Of a DNA stretch of 48,622 nucleotides, positions 32,452 to 39,904 are shown one piece after another. Source of the DNA: an uncultured Prevotellaceae bacterium. GTDB taxonomy: Bacteria; Bacteroidota; Bacteroidia; Bacteroidales; Bacteroidaceae. Position numbers and translations under genes: made by a program. How positions within the stretch are numbered: the first letter of the stretch is position 1; each line of letters begins with the position of its first letter. The stretch covers positions 1 through 48,622 of the forward strand of contig CADACW010000020.1 of assembly GCA_902786565.1 (NCBI GenBank), read 5' to 3'. Below the pieces are notes generated by a model. The model made no database searches and was not told the DNA's origin. It was given only the letters and a program-made list of their open reading frames with translations.

Positions 32452-33939
32452 ATGCTAAGGAAAATCAGAATCGCACTTGCAGCGGTGTTCTTCATCGGAC
32501 TGACGCTGTTGTTCCTCGACTTCACGGGAACACTGCACCACTGGCTGGGATGGATGGCCAAGGTGCAGGCACTGGAGGCCATCCTGGCGCTCAACGCGGT
32601 GGTCATCGTGGGCCTCGTGGCGCTCACCCTCATCTTTGGCCGCATCTACTGCTCCGTCATCTGCCCACTGGGCGTGATGCAGGACCTCTTCGGCTGGATA
32701 GGCAAGAAGGCGAAGAAGAACCGCTACACTTACTCTAAAGCCAAACAAAGCCTGGGGGTTGGCGTTTTCACCTTCTTTATCATATCATTAGTGCTGGGTG
32801 GAGGCGTGATTGTGCAACTGTTGGCCCCCTATTCGGCCTTCGGGCGCATGGTCACCAACCTGCTGCAGCCAGTCTATATGGCTGGCAACAATGTGCTGGC
32901 CGACATTGCCGAGCACTACGACAGCTATGCCTTCTACCACACCGACGTGTGGGTGCGCTCCTTGTCGTCGCTGGCCATTGCAGCTGTGACGCTGGTTGTG
33001 CTGGCGGTGCTGGCCTGGCGCAACGGCAGGACCTGGTGCAACACCATCTGTCCAGTGGGCACGCTCCTGAGTTGCTTTGCCCGCTTCTCATGGCTGAAGA
33101 TCCGCTTCGATGCCGAAAAGTGCAAAAGCTGTTCGCTCTGCACCAAGAACTGCAAGGCGGCGTGCATTGACTTCAAGAACCATAGCGTAGACTACACCCG
33201 CTGCGTGGTTTGCGGCGACTGCATTGAGAGCTGCAAGTTCGGGGCGCTGAAATACGCATCCCGGCCCAACAGCCAATCGTCAAATGGTCAATCGTCAAGT
33301 GGCCAAATACAGGAGCCTTCCCGCCGCTCCTTCCTGCTGTCGGCTGCCTTAGTCTCCACGGCTGCACTGGCTCAAGAGGAGAAGAAAATGGATGGCGGAC
33401 TGGCCGAGATTGCCGGCAAGAAGGCCCCCGAGCGGCAGACGCCCCTGGTTCCCCCGGGTGCGCTGTCGCTGAAGAATATGCAGACCCGCTGCACGGGCTG
33501 CCAGCTGTGCATCTCCGAGTGCCCCAACGGAGTGCTCCGTCCCAGCACCGACCTGTGGCACTTGATGCAGCCTGTGATGGCCTACGACCGCGGCTACTGC
33601 CGCCCGGAGTGCACACGGTGCAGCGACGTCTGCCCCGCCGGTGCCATCCAGCCCCTTGACGAGGTGGAGAAGTCGAGCATCCAGATAGGCCACGCCGTGG
33701 TCAGCCCCGACCACTGCCTCTCGGCCAAAGGCGAGGCCGAATGTGGCAACTGCGCCCGCCACTGCCCCACCGGTGCCATCGAGATGGTGCCCACCGACCC
33801 AGACGACGACCTGTCGCCCTCGGTGCCCGCTGTCAACGAGGAAGCCTGCATCGGCTGTGGTGCCTGCGAGTACCTCTGCCCCGTGCGTCCACTCTCCGCC
33901 ATCTACGTTGAAGGCCACGAAGTTCACCATAATATATAA
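32452..33939 (+). CDS. Membrane polyferredoxin with an internal twin-arginine signal (NapH-NapG-like fusion)
   Basis: 495 aa. The first 210 residues have about four membrane helices with the CxxxCP pairs of NapH/NosR-like proteins (SVICPLGVMQ, NTICPVGTLL). Two 4Fe-4S motifs follow (CKSCSLCTKNC, CVVCGDCIESC). At 290-310 stands SRRSFLLSAALVSTAALA, a full twin-arginine signal with hydrophobic stretch, in mid-protein. After it come four more cluster motifs, e.g. CTGCQLCISECP and CIGCGACEYLCP. This equals a NapH-type membrane protein fused to a Tat-exported NapG-type ferredoxin. It likely moves electrons between the quinone pool or cytoplasm and periplasmic enzymes. Confidence 0.85.
   Translation: MLRKIRIALAAVFFIGLTLLFLDFTGTLHHWLGWMAKVQALEAILALNAVVIVGLVALTLIFGRIYCSVICPLGVMQDLFGWIGKKAKKNRYTYSKAKQSLGVGVFTFFIISLVLGGGVIVQLLAPYSAFGRMVTNLLQPVYMAGNNVLADIAEHYDSYAFYHTDVWVRSLSSLAIAAVTLVVLAVLAWRNGRTWCNTICPVGTLLSCFARFSWLKIRFDAEKCKSCSLCTKNCKAACIDFKNHSVDYTRCVVCGDCIESCKFGALKYASRPNSQSSNGQSSSGQIQEPSRRSFLLSAALVSTAALAQEEKKMDGGLAEIAGKKAPERQTPLVPPGALSLKNMQTRCTGCQLCISECPNGVLRPSTDLWHLMQPVMAYDRGYCRPECTRCSDVCPAGAIQPLDEVEKSSIQIGHAVVSPDHCLSAKGEAECGNCARHCPTGAIEMVPTDPDDDLSPSVPAVNEEACIGCGACEYLCPVRPLSAIYVEGHEVHHNI
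33272..33308 (+). repeat. Degenerate heptamer tract encoding the polyferredoxin linker
   Basis: GCCAATCG, TCAAATGG, TCAATCG, TCAAGTGG follow each other and encode the low-complexity linker NSQSSNGQSSSGQ just before the internal Tat signal. It is related in style to the TCAACTG/TCAATTG repeats in gmd. Confidence 0.55.
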
Positions 33940-33949
33940 TATTGTAGCT

Positions 33950-35326
33950 ATGAAACACGAAGATATTTCCCGCCGCCAATTTCTGAAAGTCATGGGTGCC
34001 GGAACAGCCGCTGCCACGCTGGCCGCCTGCACCGGGAAGCACCACTCAGCCCCAACCGAAACATCGCCCATCGAACCGCCCATAGGCCAGATGACCTACC
34101 GACTCAACCCGAAAACGGGCCAGAAGGTGTCGCTGCTGGGCTATGGCATGATGCGACTCCCTACCCTACCCGACAGCGACGAGTTCGACCAGGAGATGAT
34201 CAACCGCCAGGTGGACTACGCCATGGAGCACGGGCTGAACTACTTCGACACGTCGCCCGCCTACTGCCGCGGCCTCTCCGAGCGCTGCACAGGCATAGCC
34301 CTGAAGCGCCATCCACGCGAGAGCTACTTCGTGGCCACCAAGCTGTCAAACTTCGGCAACAGCTCGCGTGAAGCCTCGATGAAGATGTATCACGACTCAT
34401 TCAAAGAGCTGCAGGTAGACTATATCGACTACTATCTGCTGCATGCCATCGGCGGCGATGGCATGCCCGACCTGCACAGGCGCTACTTAGACAATGGCAT
34501 GCTGGACTTCCTTCTCGAGGAGCGTGAGGCAGGCCGCATACGCAACCTGGGCTTCTCATACCACGGCAATATCGAAGCCTTCGACTATTTGCTGGCACAT
34601 CACGACCATTACAAATGGGACTTCGTGCAAATAGAGCTCAACTGGCTGGACTGGAACTATGCCAACGAGATAAACGACCGCAACACCGATGCCAGCTACC
34701 TCTATGCCGAACTGGTGAAGCGGGGCATCCCGGCCGTCATCATGGAGCCGCTGCTGGGCGGACGTCTGGCAAAGGTGCCGCAATATGTGGTGAGCGAACT
34801 CAAGCAGCGCGACCCGCAGAAGTCGGTGGCCTCGTGGGCTTTCCGCTATGCCGGAACGCCAGAAGGAGTGCTCACCGTGCTCAGTGGCATGACCTTTATG
34901 GAGCACCTGAAGGACAATCTGGTGAGCTACTGTCCGCTGGTGCCGCTGACAGAGGAAGAGCAGCACTTCCTGGACCACGACCTGGCCCACCAGATGATGG
35001 AGGAAGACACCATTCCCTGCAACGACTGCAAGTACTGCATGCCCTGCCCCTACGGCATCGACATACCCGCCGCCTTTGTCCATTACAACAAGTTCAAGAT
35101 TGACAAGCTGCTGCCCACTGATGCCGGTTCGCCCGACTACCGCAAGAACCGCCGCCGCTATCTGGTCAGCCTTGACCGCGTGATAGAGCGCAACCGCCAG
35201 CCCGACCACTGCATAGGGTGCGGCCAGTGCGTGTCGCACTGCCCACAAAGCATCAAGATTCCGCAAGAGATGCAAAGAATCTGCCAGTTTATCAACGACC
35301 TGAAGAAAGAATCGGACACACTATGA
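33950..35326 (+). CDS. Tat-exported aldo/keto reductase with C-terminal ferredoxin domain
   Basis: 458 aa from ATG 33950. The N-terminus HEDISRRQFLKVMGAG is a twin-arginine signal, and TLAAC (C27) looks like a lipobox, so the product may be a Tat-dependent lipoprotein. The reductase barrel has YFDTSPAYCRG with the catalytic Asp, VATKLS with Lys, and YYLLHAIG with His. The C-terminal part has CNDCKYCMPCPYGIDIP and CIGCGQCVSHCP for 4Fe-4S clusters. It probably takes electrons from the upstream polyferredoxin. It overlaps the next gene by four bases. Confidence 0.9.
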   Translation: MKHEDISRRQFLKVMGAGTAAATLAACTGKHHSAPTETSPIEPPIGQMTYRLNPKTGQKVSLLGYGMMRLPTLPDSDEFDQEMINRQVDYAMEHGLNYFDTSPAYCRGLSERCTGIALKRHPRESYFVATKLSNFGNSSREASMKMYHDSFKELQVDYIDYYLLHAIGGDGMPDLHRRYLDNGMLDFLLEEREAGRIRNLGFSYHGNIEAFDYLLAHHDHYKWDFVQIELNWLDWNYANEINDRNTDASYLYAELVKRGIPAVIMEPLLGGRLAKVPQYVVSELKQRDPQKSVASWAFRYAGTPEGVLTVLSGMTFMEHLKDNLVSYCPLVPLTEEEQHFLDHDLAHQMMEEDTIPCNDCKYCMPCPYGIDIPAAFVHYNKFKIDKLLPTDAGSPDYRKNRRRYLVSLDRVIERNRQPDHCIGCGQCVSHCPQSIKIPQEMQRICQFINDLKKESDTL

Positions 35327-36819
35327 GCAAGGAAACTGGCGACAGCTACGACCACATACTGAAGTACACCGGCATCTTTGGCGGTGTGCAGGGCCTGAAC
35401 ATCCTGATAGGTCTGGTGCGCAACAAGATTGTGGCCTGGCTGCTCGGCCCTTCAGGCATGGGACTGGTATCGCTGTTCAACTCTACCGTCAACTTTGTCT
35501 CGCAAGCCACCAATATGGGCATCTCGTTCAGTGCCGTGCGACATGTGTCGGAACTGTTCGACACAGGCGACGAGGAGCGCATTGCCCATTTTATTAAAGT
35601 GGTGAGGGCCTGGAGCCTGCTCACCGCCCTGCTGGGCATGCTGGTGTGCATGATGGCAGGCCCGATGCTGAGCAACTACACCTTCTCGTGGGGCGACCAC
35701 ACGCTCCACTTTGTGCTGCTGGCACCCGCCGTGGGGCTGGCTGCCATTTGCGGCGGCGAGACGGCCATACTGAAGGGGGCGCGGCAGCTGCGCCCGCTGG
35801 CCATGATACAGGTGGCCATGGTGTTCCTGTCGCTGATTATCACCGTGCCCATCTACTACCTCTTCGGCGAGACGGGCATCGTGCCCGTGATGGTGCTCAT
35901 GGCACTGGCCTCGCTGCTGCTCACGCTGCGCCACTCCTACCGGCTCTACCCTCTGCGCCTGAGGGGAACGAAAGGCATACTGGGCGAGGGCATGGAGATG
36001 GTGCGCCTGGGCGTGGCCTTCGTGATGGCCGGCGTGCTGGGCAGCGGTGCCGAAATGCTGATCAGGGCCTATCTGAACGTGCGCGGCGACCTGAACATTC
36101 TTGGTCTCTACAACGCAGGCTTCATGCTCATCGTCACCTACGCCGGGACCGTCTTCTCGGCCATGGAGACCGACTATTTCCCCCGTCTCTCCGCCATTTG
36201 CCACGACCGCGGGCAGCTCTCGCCCACCGTCAACCGGCAGATTGAGGTGTCGTTTCTCATTGTGGCCCCTATGCTGGTGGCGCTGATTGTGGCCTTGCCG
36301 CTGCTGGTGCCCATGCTCTTCACCAGCGAGTTCACTCCCGTTGTGACGATGGCACAGGTGGCCGTCTTCTCCATGTACATCAAGGCGGTGTCGCTGCCCA
36401 TCTCCTACATCACCCTGGCCCGTGGCGATTCGCTGGCCTACCTTAGTCTGGAGGCCGTCTACGACGTGTTGCTGGTGGTGCTGATGATTGTATGCTACGA
36501 CCACTGGAGCCTTCTGGGCACGGGCATCGCCCTGTCGGTGGCCTACCTGATTGAGATTTTCGTCATTTACGCCTACGCCAACTTCCGCTACGGCTACAGC
36601 GTGTCGCTCTCGGTGCTGCAATATCTGGCCATTCAGACGCCCCTGGGCATCGGAGCCTATCTGCTCACCTTTGTCGACCAGCCCTTCATCTACTGGGGCC
36701 TGGGCGTGATGCTCAGTCTGGCCAGCGCTGCCATATCGCTCTACATCCTACAGCAGAAGACCTCGCTGTGGTCAGCCCTGACGATGAAAATAAAATCACG
36801 CTTCTCACGCCATGCCTAA
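35323..36819 (+). CDS. O-antigen translocase / polysaccharide exporter (Wzx family)
   Basis: 498 aa with about 12-14 membrane segments. ILKYTGIFGGVQGLNILIGL and VRNKIVAWLLGPSGMGL are typical of the Bacteroidetes O-antigen flippases (RfbX/WzxE-like). It would flip lipid-linked oligosaccharides. It overlaps the reductase gene (ATGA) and the following GT2 gene by eight bases. It is the second flippase in the window and belongs to a different subfamily from the one at 5019. Confidence 0.9.
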   Translation: MSKETGDSYDHILKYTGIFGGVQGLNILIGLVRNKIVAWLLGPSGMGLVSLFNSTVNFVSQATNMGISFSAVRHVSELFDTGDEERIAHFIKVVRAWSLLTALLGMLVCMMAGPMLSNYTFSWGDHTLHFVLLAPAVGLAAICGGETAILKGARQLRPLAMIQVAMVFLSLIITVPIYYLFGETGIVPVMVLMALASLLLTLRHSYRLYPLRLRGTKGILGEGMEMVRLGVAFVMAGVLGSGAEMLIRAYLNVRGDLNILGLYNAGFMLIVTYAGTVFSAMETDYFPRLSAICHDRGQLSPTVNRQIEVSFLIVAPMLVALIVALPLLVPMLFTSEFTPVVTMAQVAVFSMYIKAVSLPISYITLARGDSLAYLSLEAVYDVLLVVLMIVCYDHWSLLGTGIALSVAYLIEIFVIYAYANFRYGYSVSLSVLQYLAIQTPLGIGAYLLTFVDQPFIYWGLGVMLSLASAAISLYILQQKTSLWSALTMKIKSRFSRHA

Positions 36820-37795
36820 AGTCACCATCCTCGTAGCTGCCTACAATGCTGCGCCCTTCCTGCCCAAATGCCTGGACTCGCTGTTGGCCCAGACGCTGGA
36901 AGACATACAGGTGGTGTGCATCGACGACGGCAGCACCGACGGCACGCCCGACGTGTTGCAGCGCTATGCCGCCGCCGACCGCAGGATTGAGGTGATCGCC
37001 CTGCCTGAGAACCACGGGCAGGCATACGCCCGCAACCAGGGATTGCTGACAGCCAAGGGTGACTATGTGTGTTTTCTGGACAGCGACGACTGGCTCTCGG
37101 CCGATGCCCTGCAGCGGGCCATCGGCGTTTTCGAGGCCCATAGCCTCACCGACTGCGTGCTGTTTCAAGTGGATATAGTAGAGACCGACCGCACAAAGCG
37201 CTACCCCCTGCCCCCCTTCACCGTGCTGTCGGGCGAAGAGGCTTTCCGGCGGAGTCTGGACTGGCAGATTCACGGTGTCTACATGGTGCGCACAGCGCTG
37301 CATCGGCACTATCCCTACGATGACACCTGCCGCTCGTTCAGCGACGACAACACCACGCGCCTGCACTATCTACATTCACGTGAAGTGAGGCAGTGTGAGG
37401 GTGTCTACTACTACCGTCAGCATCCGTCGTCCACCTCCCACATCGTCAGTGTGCGGCAGTTCGACCGGCTGAAGGCCAACGAAAGCATGAAGGCTATGCT
37501 ACTGAACGAGGGAGTAGATGCCGATGTGCTGTGCCAATGGGAGGAGACGCGCCAGCTGGTGCTGGTCGACTGCTACAGTTTCTACTTCCGCCACCGTCGG
37601 GAGTTGTCGGCTGATGACCGTCGCTATGCCCTCGGCGAAATGCAACGTGTGTGGCAGACCATCGACCGCCGCCTGCTCCACTCCCCAAGGGTGCAGAAGT
37701 TCGGCTACAGGCCCCTACCCTGCTGGTGGATGTTCCGGGTGCAGGAGTGGCTATATTTCACCCTGCGCGGATTGCTTCGCCGCAATTCCAATTAG
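36812..37795 (+). CDS. Glycosyltransferase family 2
   Basis: 327 aa GT-A enzyme: TILVAAYNAAPFLPKCLDSLL, CIDDGSTDGT, and YVCFLDSDDWL with the DxD site. The C-terminal half holds a conserved SDDNTTRLHYL segment. A typical cytoplasmic GT2 of EPS and LPS pathways. It overlaps the flippase gene and ends the tat-led + strand run. Confidence 0.93.
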   Translation: MPKVTILVAAYNAAPFLPKCLDSLLAQTLEDIQVVCIDDGSTDGTPDVLQRYAAADRRIEVIALPENHGQAYARNQGLLTAKGDYVCFLDSDDWLSADALQRAIGVFEAHSLTDCVLFQVDIVETDRTKRYPLPPFTVLSGEEAFRRSLDWQIHGVYMVRTALHRHYPYDDTCRSFSDDNTTRLHYLHSREVRQCEGVYYYRQHPSSTSHIVSVRQFDRLKANESMKAMLLNEGVDADVLCQWEETRQLVLVDCYSFYFRHRRELSADDRRYALGEMQRVWQTIDRRLLHSPRVQKFGYRPLPCWWMFRVQEWLYFTLRGLLRRNSN

Positions 37796-37819
37796 GAAGC
37801 ACGGATTACCCCCCCTTAG

Positions 37820-37882
37820 AGATAAGTGCCACTTATCTCCGAGATAAGTGCCTTTTATCTCCGAGATAAGTGGCACTTATCT
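37820..37882. terminator. Three tandem 22-bp palindromes, terminator-like
   Basis: AGATAAGTGCCACTTATCT, AGATAAGTGCCTTTTATCT and AGATAAGTGGCACTTATCT stand at 37820, 37842 and 37864, separated by CCG. The outer two are perfect or near-perfect inverted repeats. The last is followed by TTTTT. They sit between convergent genes (GT2 and gldH), so they can end transcription from the + strand. The period-22 layout is unusual for a terminator. Confidence 0.6.
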
Positions 37883-37892
37883 TTTTGGTACA

Positions 37893-38375
37893 TTATTGCA
37901 AGTTGAAGGATTGGACGTCAGGCTGTGCAACGGTGATACCCAGTTCGCAGATGCCGGGCAGCGACTCTCGGCGCATGGCGTGCCTGACGGCAATAGTGAG
38001 TGTGTCGCCCTGTTGCAACTTGACGGCAGAGAGGGTAAAGGCGTACTGATGGTGGTCTATGCCGCCCTGGCCATTCAAGTTCCCGTCGTCGTCGGTCAGT
38101 CTGGCGGTGAGGGTGTCGGTTCGCTCCAGGTCCGACGCTTTGGCTTGCTGACTGACAATGAGCGTCAGGGCCGTATAGGGGAATGCAGTGCTGATGCGCA
38201 GCCCCAGCTCTTCGGTGTAAGTGCCTGTCTGGGGTATGTCGGTCAGGCGGAAGTTCAGGGTGTCGCTCCTTTCCCATCCCTCTATAGGTATGTGCTCATA
38301 GTGGCTATAGAGCGTATTGCGGTTGCAGCTGGTCAGGGCCAGTGCAACCGCAAGTGTGCAGAGCAGTCTATTCAT
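37893..38375 (-). CDS. gldH: Gliding motility lipoprotein GldH
   Basis: 160 aa from ATG 38375. The lipobox LTSC places Cys at residue 17. YSHYEHIPIEGWERSDTLNF and the following LTDIPQTGTYTEELGLRISTAFPYTAL match GldH, a lipoprotein of the gliding/type IX machinery that is kept in many non-gliding Bacteroidales. The longer open frame upstream lies inside the ricT-like gene; its end overlaps this start by eight bases, which couples the two genes. Confidence 0.88.
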   Translation of the reverse strand: MNRLLCTLAVALALTSCNRNTLYSHYEHIPIEGWERSDTLNFRLTDIPQTGTYTEELGLRISTAFPYTALTLIVSQQAKASDLERTDTLTARLTDDDGNLNGQGGIDHHQYAFTLSAVKLQQGDTLTIAVRHAMRRESLPGICELGITVAQPDVQSFNLQ

Positions 38376-39732
38376 TCTCTTTCGGTTTGGCGGTGGAGTT
38401 GGGTGTCGGTGGCTGCTGTTCCTTATGCCCCTTTTGGCCTCCCTTAGGCCTTGGCGGTCTCTGCGGCTTCTCCTTGTTCTCCCTGTTGTCCTTGCGCTCT
38501 TTGTTATCCTTGTTGTCCTTCTCCTTGACAGCCTCTTCAGCAGCAGGGTTCCCCTTTGCCTTTGGGGCCGACGGTTGGGCATTGTCTTTTTTCTTCTTTT
38601 TCTTTTTCTTCGCCTTGTCGAAGCGGGTGATGCTGTCGCCAGCCAACAAATCCACCGGAGCGTTCTCCTGCCGGGGCTTGTCGTCGGGCTGCAGGTCGAC
38701 GGGCTTCTCTCCCTTCCTGTTCATCTCGATGATTTCCTTGGCCCTCTCGCCGGTGATGGTCTCCAGGTTGGCGGCTGTGCGGCGGTCGGTGGAATAGGTG
38801 ACAAGCCCGGCCAGGATGTCGGCCTTGAAGTAGTAGTAGTCGCTGTCTTGCGTCTGCAGCACCACCTCGCGGCTGGGCAGCCTCCGCCCGTGCTCAATAT
38901 AATCGTCGACCTCGTAGTTCAGGCAGCACTTCAGCTTGGCGCACATGCCGGCCAGCTTCTGCGGGTTGAGCGATATGTCCTGGAATCGGGCTGCGGCGGT
39001 GCTGACCGACGAGAAGTTTTTCATCCATGTGGCGCAGCACAGTTCCCTCCCGCAGGGGCCTGTTCCACCAATGCGTCCGGCCTCCTGCCTGGCACCTATC
39101 TGCTTCATCTCGATGCGCACGTGGAAGGCGGCCGCCAGGTCCTTGATGAGCTGTCGGAAGTCCACTCGCTCGTCGGCAATATAATAGAAGATGGCCTTCT
39201 GGCCGTCGCCCTGATACTCCACGTCGCCGATTTTCATCTGCAGGCCCAGCCCCACGGCAATCTCGCGGCTCTCTATCATGGTCTCGTGCTCGCGGGCCTT
39301 TGCCTCCCGATACTTATCCATGTCCACCTGCCGGGCCAGGCGGTAGATGCGCTTGATGTCGTCCTCGCTCTTCAGGTTGGCCTTTTTCACCTGCAGGTTC
39401 ACCAGTCTTCCCGTCAGGGTCACCACGCCGATGTCGTGCCCGGGGCTGGCCTCTACGGCCACGATGTCGCCCTTTTTCAGGGGCAGATGGTTCACGTTGT
39501 GGTAGTAGCCCTTGCGTGTATTCTTAAACTGCACCTCCACCAAGTCGGTGGCCATGGCCAGACTCTGTGCCTCTCCGTTGGCATTGTTGCCTGGCACGTC
39601 CGAGAGCCAGTCGTAGGTGTTCAGCTGGCGGTCCTGACGCCCCACTGCTGTGTGGCACAGCCCGCGGTCGCACCCGGTGCGTATCTCGTATGTTCGCTGT
39701 TTTTCTTCCATTGTCTCGTGTGTCGTTTCCAC
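38368..39732 (-). CDS. ricT: PSP1-domain protein (RicT/YaaT-like)
   Basis: 454 aa. The PSP1 core has AGRQDRQLNTYDWL, EVQFKNTRKGYY, RLARQVD, then the Cys-rich GPCGRELCCATWM and MCAKLKCCLNYE. In Bacillus the homologue RicT is part of an Fe-S complex controlling RNase Y and phosphorelay. The last 100 residues are low complexity with a run of nine Lys and many KD/NK pairs. The next ATG at 39711 (MEEKQ) is an equally good start. gldH follows on the same strand. Confidence 0.88.
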   Translation of the reverse strand: METTHETMEEKQRTYEIRTGCDRGLCHTAVGRQDRQLNTYDWLSDVPGNNANGEAQSLAMATDLVEVQFKNTRKGYYHNVNHLPLKKGDIVAVEASPGHDIGVVTLTGRLVNLQVKKANLKSEDDIKRIYRLARQVDMDKYREAKAREHETMIESREIAVGLGLQMKIGDVEYQGDGQKAIFYYIADERVDFRQLIKDLAAAFHVRIEMKQIGARQEAGRIGGTGPCGRELCCATWMKNFSSVSTAAARFQDISLNPQKLAGMCAKLKCCLNYEVDDYIEHGRRLPSREVVLQTQDSDYYYFKADILAGLVTYSTDRRTAANLETITGERAKEIIEMNRKGEKPVDLQPDDKPRQENAPVDLLAGDSITRFDKAKKKKKKKKDNAQPSAPKAKGNPAAEEAVKEKDNKDNKERKDNRENKEKPQRPPRPKGGQKGHKEQQPPTPNSTAKPKENE

Positions 39733-39744
39733 ATTTTAAGATTG

Positions 39745-39752
39745 CAAAGGTA
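39745..39752 (-). promoter_or_regulatory. -7 box of the ricT-gldH operon
   Basis: CAAAGGTA on the + strand, TACCTTTG on the minus strand, 12 nt before ATG 39732 and 33 nt before ATG 39711. The longer leader favours the downstream start a little. Confidence 0.6.
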
Positions 39753-39849
39753 GCAATAAAGCCCTATTCCCGCAAATGTTCGGGCAAGAACCTTTCAGGA
39801 ATTACGTTTTTTTCAGATTTCGGCGAGTGTGTTTCTCAAATAAAATGTG

Positions 39850-39857
39850 TAATTTTG
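39850..39857 (+). promoter_or_regulatory. -7 box of the first SpoIIE sensor gene
   Basis: TAATTTTG, 47 nt before the ATG at 39905. Confidence 0.5.
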
Positions 39858-39904
39858 CAGGTGCTTTACTCAATCTGACATTTACACCTACGCTACACGG
39901 CATT

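Noticed and set aside
35452-36621. 389-codon minus-strand ORF opposite the second flippase
   Set aside because: His/Gln/Glu-rich mirror of a membrane protein gene; no start signal or family.
37820-37882. CRISPR array from the 22-bp repeats
   Set aside because: Repeats are contiguous with only CCG between them; there are no spacers and no cas genes.
38317-39753. 478-codon + strand ORF opposite ricT
   Set aside because: Shadow of the GC-rich ricT-like gene; low-complexity Leu/Val/His-rich translation and no motif.
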